Shown here one piece after another: positions 58,279 through 64,000 of a stretch of 64,000 nucleotides of DNA; the stretch's first letter is position 1, and every line of letters starts with the position of its first letter. Where the stretch lies: positions 66,540 to 130,539 of the forward strand of contig CALJMO010000047.1 of assembly GCA_937982065.1 (NCBI GenBank). Direction: 5' to 3'. The notes below the pieces were generated by a model, which saw only the letters and a program-made list of their open reading frames with translations, did not search any database and was not told where the DNA came from. A program made the position numbers and the translations under genes. This DNA comes from an uncultured Collinsella sp. Its GTDB lineage: Bacteria; Actinomycetota; Coriobacteriia; Coriobacteriales; Coriobacteriaceae.

Positions 58279-58776
58279 TCACGAAAAGCGATGTTTGAGC
58301 GCTTCGACCACGTTGGGCGGCACAAACGTCGACACGTCGCTGCCAAGCGACGCGATCTGGCGCACCACCGAGCTCGAGATATAGCCGTACTGCGGAGCAC
58401 TCATGACAAAGATAGACTCCAGCTCGTTATCCAGGCGGTAGTTGAGGTCGGCCTGCTGCAGCTCGTACTCAAAGTCGGTCATGGCGCGCAGGCCCTTAAC
58501 GACGGCACCTGCCCCCTGTTCACGTGCAAAGTCGACCAGCAGGCCGGTGAAAGGCAGTACCTCGATGCCGTCCAAATCGCCGAGGGCCTCGCGGGCCAGC
58601 GCCACGCGCTCGTCGAGCATAAAGGTGGTACCCACGCCGTTTTTACCCTGCGACTCGGCCACGGCGACAATCACGCTGGGAAAGATGCGGCGGGCACGGC
58701 GAATCACATCGATATGGCCAAAGGTGATGGGGTCGAAGGTGCCCGGGACGATCACGCGGTTGATGGTGTCATTCAT
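58279..58776 (-). CDS. coaD: Phosphopantetheine adenylyltransferase
   Basis: This enzyme makes dephospho-CoA from phosphopantetheine and ATP. It is 165 residues, normal length. The nucleotidyltransferase motif is PGTFDPITFGHIDVI. VVKGLRAMTDFEYELQQADL and YGYISSSVVRQIASLG complete the signature. GGAGG precedes the ATG at 58776. It overlaps rsmD by 8 nt, the usual rsmD-coaD pairing. Confidence 0.95.
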   Translation of the reverse strand: MNDTINRVIVPGTFDPITFGHIDVIRRARRIFPSVIVAVAESQGKNGVGTTFMLDERVALAREALGDLDGIEVLPFTGLLVDFAREQGAGAVVKGLRAMTDFEYELQQADLNYRLDNELESIFVMSAPQYGYISSSVVRQIASLGSDVSTFVPPNVVEALKHRFS

Positions 58777-59413
58777 GGGCGTCCTCCGAAGGCGCATCCT
58801 CGTCATTTTCGTTCTCGTCACCATGGTCCTTCACGTCCTCGGCCACCCAGCGCAGCAAGTCAACCGAGGTAATGCCGTAGCGCTTCTCTCGCACGGTCTC
58901 AAAACCAGCTGGATGAGCGCCCGCATCGGTTGCGGCATGCTCAAACAGGGCAAAGGCCCCGGGCGTCAGCAGCTCCTGCTGGGAAAGATTTTGCAGCAGC
59001 TCCTCGACCGGCTCGGCGCCAAAGGCATACGGCGGATCGAGCAGGACCAGATCAAAAGGACCGCCCGGCACGCGACCGCGCGAGGCACTCGCCAGCACAT
59101 CGCCGGTAACGACACGCCAACGCGAACGGTCGCGGCACAGCGACTCGACGTTCTTGGTGATCAGACGGGCGGCGTTGCGATCGATCTCGAACGTGGTGAG
59201 CGTGCGGGCGCCACGCGAGAGCATCTCGATTCCCAGGGCGCCGGAGCCGCCAAAAGCGTCCAGCACGCGGACCTCGTCCAAATCGAAGTCGAACGCCGAC
59301 ATGACCATGGATGCACATGCCTCGCGCACGCGATCGGTCGTGGGACGGGTGACATCGCGCCCGCGCGGCTCTTCGATCTTACGGCCGCGCCATTCACCGC
59401 CGATGATTCTCAT
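58769..59413 (-). CDS. rsmD: 16S rRNA (guanine(966)-N(2))-methyltransferase
   Basis: This SAM-dependent enzyme methylates G966 of 16S rRNA. It is 214 residues. MRIIGGEWRGRKIEEP and RPTTDRVREACASM are family N-terminal motifs. VLDAFGGSGALGIEMLSRG binds SAM, and LVLLDPPYAFG is the catalytic DPPY. The last 20 residues form a very acidic tail. It is coupled to recG by an ATGA overlap and to coaD downstream. Confidence 0.94.
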   Translation of the reverse strand: MRIIGGEWRGRKIEEPRGRDVTRPTTDRVREACASMVMSAFDFDLDEVRVLDAFGGSGALGIEMLSRGARTLTTFEIDRNAARLITKNVESLCRDRSRWRVVTGDVLASASRGRVPGGPFDLVLLDPPYAFGAEPVEELLQNLSQQELLTPGAFALFEHAATDAGAHPAGFETVREKRYGITSVDLLRWVAEDVKDHGDENENDEDAPSEDAHE

Positions 59414-61587
59414 CCTCCGCTGACCTCCTTAAAGATATGTCGATAGCGCGTGGCGACCGCGTCGCGCAAGGGACGCGTCGCCACGGAGTCAAGGTTGCAA
59501 GCATACCGCAAGAGCTCGACCGCGTCCAAATGGGCCCATTCGATAAGATCCTCGTCGGCGTCCAGGTCCACAAAGCGCAGGGTCACGCCGCCATGCTGAC
59601 GGTAGCCCAGGATTTCGCCCTCATGGCGCAAGCGCAGGTCCATCTGGGCGAGCGTAAAGCCGTCTGAGGTCTTTTCGAGCGACTGGAGGCGGTCTTGTGC
59701 CGCCGACGCGCCGCCGTTGCCCTTGGAGTGCGTCATGACCAGGCAGGTGCCCGACACGCTGCCGCGGCCCACACGGCCGCGCAACTGGTGCAGGGCCGCC
59801 AAGCCAAAGCGCTCACCGTTCTCGATGACCATGACGGTGGCGTTGGGCACGTCGACGCCCACCTCGACCACCGTGGTCGAAACGAGCACGTCGATCTCAC
59901 CGCGCTTGAAGGCATCGATCACGCGGTCCTTCTCCCCCGCCGGCATGCGGCCATGAAGGCGCTCGATAGTAAGCCCCGGCAACGCCAGGCGCAGCCGGTC
60001 GAGCTCGGTTGCCGTATCGTGCAGCGGCACGGGGACGGTCACGCGGCCCTCATCGTCGCGGGCGATACCGGGGACATCCTCAAGCTCATCGGCCGAGTCG
60101 CTCGGCTCCACAAGCGGGCAGATCACGTAAGCCTGCTGGCCCTTTTCATGCGCCTCGCGAATGGCGCCGTAGGCCAGGTCGCGGCTCGACTCGGTGAGCA
60201 CACGCGTCGTAACGCCCGCCCCCGGAACAGGCCGATGGCGGATGATGCTCGTGTCAAGGTCGCCGTAGACCGAGAGCGCCAACGTGCGCGGAATCGGCGT
60301 CGCCGTCATAACGAGCAGGTCGGCACCCGGGCCCTTGGCACGCAGGGCATTGCGCTGGCCCACACCAAAGCGGTGCTGCTCGTCGATGACGACAAGCGAC
60401 AGATGCTTAAACGTCACGTCATCCGAAAGGACCGCGTGGGTTCCAAAGAGGACATCGAGCTCGCCCGATTTCAGCTGCGCATGGATCTGCTCGCGCTCGG
60501 CTGCCGGCGTGGCACCCGTCAGGAGCGCCCAGGACATGCCGGCCTGCGAGAGCAAGGGGCCGGTCTTATCGGCATATTGGCGCGCCAGCACACCCGTTGG
60601 CGCCATAACGCAGGACTGGGTGCCGCTATCGGCCGCAACGGCCAGCGCGCAGGCGGCGACGGCGGTCTTGCCGGTTCCGACGTCGCCCAGCAGCAGGCGG
60701 TTCATAACGCGCCCGCCATCGCACATGTCGTGCAGGATGTCTTGGAACGCGGCCTCTTGCTCGTCGCTCAGCGAAAACGGGAGGGCCTGCTTAAGCGCGG
60801 CCAGATGCTCGCCCGCGGTGTGGGCGTAGGGAACGACGCCGACCATGCCACCGTCGTTGCGCAGACGCAGCGCCAGCTGAAGGTAGAGGCACTCCTCGTA
60901 GGCAAGCCGTGCGCGCGCGATATCGCGCTCGGCCATGCTCGATGGAAAGTGAATTGAGCGCAGCGCACGAGCATTGCTCATCAGCTGGCGCTTGACGCGT
61001 AAGCGTGCGGGAATCGGGTCGAAGGGATTGCCGACAACCTCGAGCGCGCCGCTTACGATGCGGCGCATCCACGCCTGGCTCACGCCATCGCTCACATAAT
61101 GGACCGGCAGTATGGTGCCCGCGGCACGCCCATCCTCGAGCTTTTCGAAATGCGGCGAGGCCATCTGCTTAAAGCCGTAGGCAAACTCGACCTTACCCAT
61201 CACGGCCAGGCGGTCGCCTTGCTTGAACTGCTGGGCGATCCAGGGCTGACGGAAAAAGGCGACCTGCAGCACGCCCGTCTCGTCCACCAGCGAGACCTCG
61301 GTCACCTGCATACGCGGGCGGGGCTGCTTTTGAACGATACGATCGACCGTGGCGACAATCGTGCACACGGTACCGATGGGAGCCATCTCGATGGACCAGG
61401 AGCGCGTAAAGTCGAGATATCGGTGAGGGATATGGAGAAGGAGGTCCCCCACCGTCCGAATTCCCAGACGGCGAAGGGCCTCCTCACGTTTACCCGAAAC
61501 ATATTTGAGTCGCGCGATATCCTCGTCGAGCGCATTGCTCTGGGCAAAGCGCTCCGAGGCGCGCGGCACGGAGCACAGCTCGGACAT
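59410..61587 (-). CDS. recG: ATP-dependent DNA helicase RecG
   Basis: This helicase remodels stalled forks and recombination intermediates. It is 725 residues. The N-terminal wedge/OB domain (about 60-180, with GTVCTIVATVDRIVQKQPRP) is followed by the SF2 motor. Motor motifs are RLLLGDVGTGKTAVAACAL (I), VVIDEQHRFGVGQR (II), MTATPIPRTLAL (III), LHGRMPAGEKDRVIDAF and VSTTVVEVGVDVPNATVMVI (V), and QLRGRVGRG (VI). It lies between fakA and rsmD, a standard order. The ribosome binding site is weak. Confidence 0.95.
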   Translation of the reverse strand: MSELCSVPRASERFAQSNALDEDIARLKYVSGKREEALRRLGIRTVGDLLLHIPHRYLDFTRSWSIEMAPIGTVCTIVATVDRIVQKQPRPRMQVTEVSLVDETGVLQVAFFRQPWIAQQFKQGDRLAVMGKVEFAYGFKQMASPHFEKLEDGRAAGTILPVHYVSDGVSQAWMRRIVSGALEVVGNPFDPIPARLRVKRQLMSNARALRSIHFPSSMAERDIARARLAYEECLYLQLALRLRNDGGMVGVVPYAHTAGEHLAALKQALPFSLSDEQEAAFQDILHDMCDGGRVMNRLLLGDVGTGKTAVAACALAVAADSGTQSCVMAPTGVLARQYADKTGPLLSQAGMSWALLTGATPAAEREQIHAQLKSGELDVLFGTHAVLSDDVTFKHLSLVVIDEQHRFGVGQRNALRAKGPGADLLVMTATPIPRTLALSVYGDLDTSIIRHRPVPGAGVTTRVLTESSRDLAYGAIREAHEKGQQAYVICPLVEPSDSADELEDVPGIARDDEGRVTVPVPLHDTATELDRLRLALPGLTIERLHGRMPAGEKDRVIDAFKRGEIDVLVSTTVVEVGVDVPNATVMVIENGERFGLAALHQLRGRVGRGSVSGTCLVMTHSKGNGGASAAQDRLQSLEKTSDGFTLAQMDLRLRHEGEILGYRQHGGVTLRFVDLDADEDLIEWAHLDAVELLRYACNLDSVATRPLRDAVATRYRHIFKEVSGG

Positions 61588-61597
61588 GGGTAGATGC

Positions 61598-63259
61598 CTA
61601 CTCGATCGAGAAGATCACGGGATAGAGCGGCTGCTCGCCACGATGAGCATCGATCTCCAGGTCGGGCTGAGCCTCCTCGATGGCGTCGACGATCTCCTGG
61701 AAGGCCTCATCGGACAGCTCCTCGCCGGCCAGAATCGTCAGTGCGTCGCCCTCCTCTTCCTCCTGCATGCGGTTGATGCAATCGAGCGTGACCTGCTTCA
61801 CATCGGAGCCGACCACGTCGATGGAGCCGGCAATGATACCCATGACATCACCGGAGTGAATCGGAGAGCCGTCAGAGGCGCTGGAATCGCGCACGGCACG
61901 GGTGACCTCGCCATCGCGGACCTCGCTGATGGCGTCGACCATAGCGGCGACGGCGTCCTCGAGCTCGGAATCGGGCAGGACAGCGAACAGCGCGGAGAAG
62001 GCCTGCGGAACGGTCTTAGTGGGAACGACGGCGACCTTCTTGTCGGTGCAGGCAGAGGCAGCGGCCTCGGCAGCCATGCGGATATTGCCGTTGTTGGGCA
62101 GGATGATAACCGAGGTCGCGTTGACCTGGTCCACCGCGCCCAGCAGGTCGGCGGTCGAGGGGTTCATGGTCTGGCCACCCGAGACGATCACGTCAACGCC
62201 GAGGGACTTGAGGATGTCGGCCTCGCCAGAGCCGGCGGCAACGGCGACAAAGCCCAACGCCTTGGCAGGCTCAGCGGCCTTTTCCTGGTCCTCGTGAATC
62301 TTGGCGGTACGGTCGTGGGCCTCCATCTCCATGTTGTGGATAAAGACCTCGTAGATCTGACCAAGCTGCAGCATGTGCTCGAGCACCAGGTTAGGCGTGT
62401 TGGAGTGCACATGGATCTTGTAGTCGGGGTAGGCACCCACGAGAAGCTCACAGTCGCCCATGGAGCCCAGGAACTTAAGGCACTCGTCCTCGTCAAACGG
62501 GGCGTCGGCCTTAAAGAGGAACTCGTTGCAGTAGCGGAACTCCGAGCCCTCCCAGTCGTCGTTGGCCTCAATCTCAACGCGACCAAGGGCCGCGTCGCGG
62601 GCAGAGCCAGCGGAATCAAACGTGGCGGAGAAATCCTCGACAACGGTGCTGCGGCCAAGCGCGGCGGCAACAAAGTTCTCCAGGAAGATGGCAAAGCCAA
62701 AGGCGCCAGAGTCGACCACGCCGTTCTCCTTCAGAACGGGCAGCAGGTCGGGCGTGCGGGCGACGGACTGGTAGGCCTCGACGACGATAGCATCGAGCGC
62801 GTCCTCGGCCGAGAACTTCTTCTTTTCGCACTCGTCGGCCTTGGTCGAAACATCTCGCAGGACCGTGAGGATCGTGCCCTCGATGGGCTTGCGGACAGCC
62901 TGGAAGGCAACCTTGACGGCACGACGGAAGGCGAAGGCAATGTTGGCGGACGTAATAGGCTCGTCGGCAGAGACAAGACCCTCGGCAACACCGCGCAGGA
63001 TCTGCGAGGTGATGACGCCGGAGTTACCGCGGGCACCCATCAGGGAGCCGTGCGTGATGGCGCCTGCGATGGCCTCCATGTCGGCATCGGCGGGAAGGGC
63101 GGAAAGCTCCTTGGTCACCGAGGCGAGCGTGAGCGACATGTTGGTGCCGGTGTCGCCGTCGGGTACGGGGAAGACGTTGAGCTTGTTGATCTCCTCGGCC
63201 TTGTCGGAAACGGCAGCCGCAGCGATCGGAAAACAGGTGCGAATGGTCTTTGCAATCAT
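61598..63259 (-). CDS. fakA: DAK2 domain fatty acid kinase FakA-like protein
   Basis: This 553-residue protein resembles FakA/YloV, the ATP-binding kinase subunit that phosphorylates fatty acids held by a FakB (DegV) partner. The N-terminal DAK2 domain has LNVFPVPDGDTGTNMSLTL, HGSLMGARGNSGVITSQIL and GVVDSGAFGFAIFLENF. The C-terminal half is the DAK1-like/DUF1949 part with ILPNNGNIRMAAEAAA. No fakB is adjacent. It follows an Asp23-family gene and precedes recG, as in B. subtilis (yloU-yloV and nearby recG). Confidence 0.9.
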   Translation of the reverse strand: MIAKTIRTCFPIAAAAVSDKAEEINKLNVFPVPDGDTGTNMSLTLASVTKELSALPADADMEAIAGAITHGSLMGARGNSGVITSQILRGVAEGLVSADEPITSANIAFAFRRAVKVAFQAVRKPIEGTILTVLRDVSTKADECEKKKFSAEDALDAIVVEAYQSVARTPDLLPVLKENGVVDSGAFGFAIFLENFVAAALGRSTVVEDFSATFDSAGSARDAALGRVEIEANDDWEGSEFRYCNEFLFKADAPFDEDECLKFLGSMGDCELLVGAYPDYKIHVHSNTPNLVLEHMLQLGQIYEVFIHNMEMEAHDRTAKIHEDQEKAAEPAKALGFVAVAAGSGEADILKSLGVDVIVSGGQTMNPSTADLLGAVDQVNATSVIILPNNGNIRMAAEAAASACTDKKVAVVPTKTVPQAFSALFAVLPDSELEDAVAAMVDAISEVRDGEVTRAVRDSSASDGSPIHSGDVMGIIAGSIDVVGSDVKQVTLDCINRMQEEEEGDALTILAGEELSDEAFQEIVDAIEEAQPDLEIDAHRGEQPLYPVIFSIE

Positions 63260-63286
63260 GGGTATTTGAATCTCCGTTTTCGGATG

Positions 63287-63643
63287 CTAGTTCAGACGGC
63301 TCTTGAGCGCGTCGATATGGATGCCGATCTTAAGGCTGGCGGGATCGATCTGGGCGATCTCCTGCAGGGTGAAGGCAACGGAGCTCGAAAGATTGTGGCA
63401 GACGGACTTCATGTTGACGCCGTTCTCGAGCACGACGTGAAGATCGACCGTAAGGCCGTTCTCGTCGGCGGAGACAAGCACGCCCTTGCGGAGGCGCTGA
63501 CCGGCAAGCAGGCGCACGCTCTCGGCGCCCTGGAGCTGTTCGGCCATACCGACGACGCCATAGCACGTCATCGCGGCATAACCGGCAATATCGGCAATTA
63601 CGTCGTTCGAGACGCTCAGGCTGCCGTTAATGGTCTCAGACAC
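63287..63643 (-). CDS. Asp23/Gls24 family protein (fakA-linked copy)
   Basis: This 118-residue DUF322 protein matches B. subtilis YloU in position, directly before the fakA/yloV homologue. It has GSLSVSNDVIADIAGYAAMT and VDLHVVLENGVNMKSVCHNL. It is a paralogue of the efp-linked Asp23 protein at 17173-17535. Its role is not established; a stress or envelope link is family-level knowledge. Confidence 0.88.
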   Translation of the reverse strand: MSETINGSLSVSNDVIADIAGYAAMTCYGVVGMAEQLQGAESVRLLAGQRLRKGVLVSADENGLTVDLHVVLENGVNMKSVCHNLSSSVAFTLQEIAQIDPASLKIGIHIDALKSRLN

Positions 63644-63799
63644 AAGAATCTCCTTATCTGGTGCTCACGGCACCATCTCGTGGGAGCAATCATTGCAATA
63701 TTCTACAACGACCGCGCCATGTTGAGGTGGTGGGTCGCGGGATTACATGCTCGACACGAAATGTTGATATGGCAACGTTCGCGCCAGGCGATCGCGGCA

Positions 63800-63829
63800 T
63801 AAAAAAACCCGCCGCATAAGCGACGGGTC
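63800..63829 (-). terminator. Terminator of the tRNA-Asn unit
   Basis: On the minus strand ACCCGTCGC and GCGGCGGGT flank a short loop and run into TTTTTTTATGCC, 9 bp after the tRNA. Confidence 0.85.
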
Positions 63830-63837
63830 TTGCAACC

Positions 63838-63912
63838 TGGCTCCCCGGGTAGGACTCGAACCTACAACAGCGCGGTTAACAGCCGCGTGCTCTACCATTG
63901 AGCTACCGAGGA
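63838..63912 (-). tRNA. tRNA-Asn (anticodon GTT)
   Basis: This is a 75-nt cloverleaf on the minus strand. The acceptor is TCCTCGG/CCGGGGA, anticodon loop CTGTTAA gives GTT (Asn), the T-arm contains GGTTCGAGTCC, discriminator G, and the 3' CCA is encoded. Confidence 0.95.
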
Positions 63913-63946
63913 ATTTAAAAGCCCAGCAGAATGGGCTGAGAAATTC

Positions 63947-64000
63947 TGGCTCCCCGGGTAGGACTCGAACCTACAACAGCGCGGTTAACAGCCGCGTGCT
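63947..64000 (-). tRNA. tRNA-Asn (anticodon GTT), second copy cut by the window end
   Basis: The visible 54 nt are identical to the 3' part of the preceding tRNA-Asn, including anticodon GTT and CCA. It lies 109 bp from its neighbour, with a GCCCA/TGGGC hairpin in the spacer. The 5' part lies beyond the window. Confidence 0.92.

Noticed and set aside
61505..63802. 765-residue open frame opposite fakA and the Asp23-family gene
   Set aside because: It spans two real genes on the other strand and their gap, and shows only low-complexity sequence.

Overview
The window is a gene-dense, high-GC stretch of a bacterial chromosome, and nearly all of it is core genome. Gene content and order point to the Coriobacteriia (Actinomycetota), most likely Collinsella or a close relative. 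Clues are the actinobacterial-style block coaD, SepIVA-like, DUF177, rpmF, plsX, acpP, rnc, smc, ftsY, ffh; the frequent GTG/TTG starts; the SigB/RsbW-type pair; and the style of the intergenic palindromes. The genus is inferred from general resemblance; no database search was run. Most genes lie on the minus strand, and many are translationally coupled (ATGA or TAATG overlaps).

Layout. 1-0.9 kb: the end of a siderophore/cobalamin-type ABC ATPase with an extra C-terminal domain, and a fragment of an IS3-type transposase. 0.9-4.9 kb: a TetR regulator, a flippase-like membrane protein, three identical tRNA-Glu(CTC) genes on 99-bp tandem units, and the CCA-adding enzyme. 5-13 kb: a sugar phosphotransferase block (fruA, ptsH, ptsI and two 1-phosphofructokinase-type kinases) with a divergent RpiR-family regulator. 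A 549-bp gap inside it carries two large palindromes. 13-18.1 kb: efp, Asp23, nusB, xseB, tlyA, nadK, recN. 18.2-26.2 kb: a Xaa-Pro peptidase, then alaS, ruvX, mltG, yqeG, aroK and a degenerate aroB. 26.3-29.8 kb: a small membrane protein, then a DUF948 protein, RsbW-like protein, SigB-like sigma factor and AI-2E family permease. 29.8-36 kb: rarA, dgt, a short prepilin peptidase, a membrane glycosyltransferase, rluD and lspA. 36-39.5 kb: ileS with a T-box leader. 39.5-48.7 kb: a Fe-type alcohol/glycerol dehydrogenase, DUF523, ftsH, a corrinoid adenosyltransferase, a MATE pump, a TrmH-type methyltransferase, folA, thyA and a DUF134-NifX fusion. 48.8-63.6 kb: ffh, ftsY, smc, rnc, acpP, plsX, rpmF, DUF177, SepIVA-like, coaD, rsmD, recG, fakA and Asp23. 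The window ends in tRNA-Asn genes.

The parts most worth a second look are these. The DUF134-NifX fusion has a near-perfect internal ribosome binding site, a His/Cys-rich tail and twin palindromic boxes flanking its promoter. The AroB-like protein has lost every metal ligand, yet is coupled to an intact shikimate kinase. A recurrent set of intergenic palindromes shares a GGGAC core. The SigB-type operon is headed by an anti-sigma homologue lacking recognisable ATP-binding motifs. No CRISPR array, prophage or complete insertion sequence was seen.
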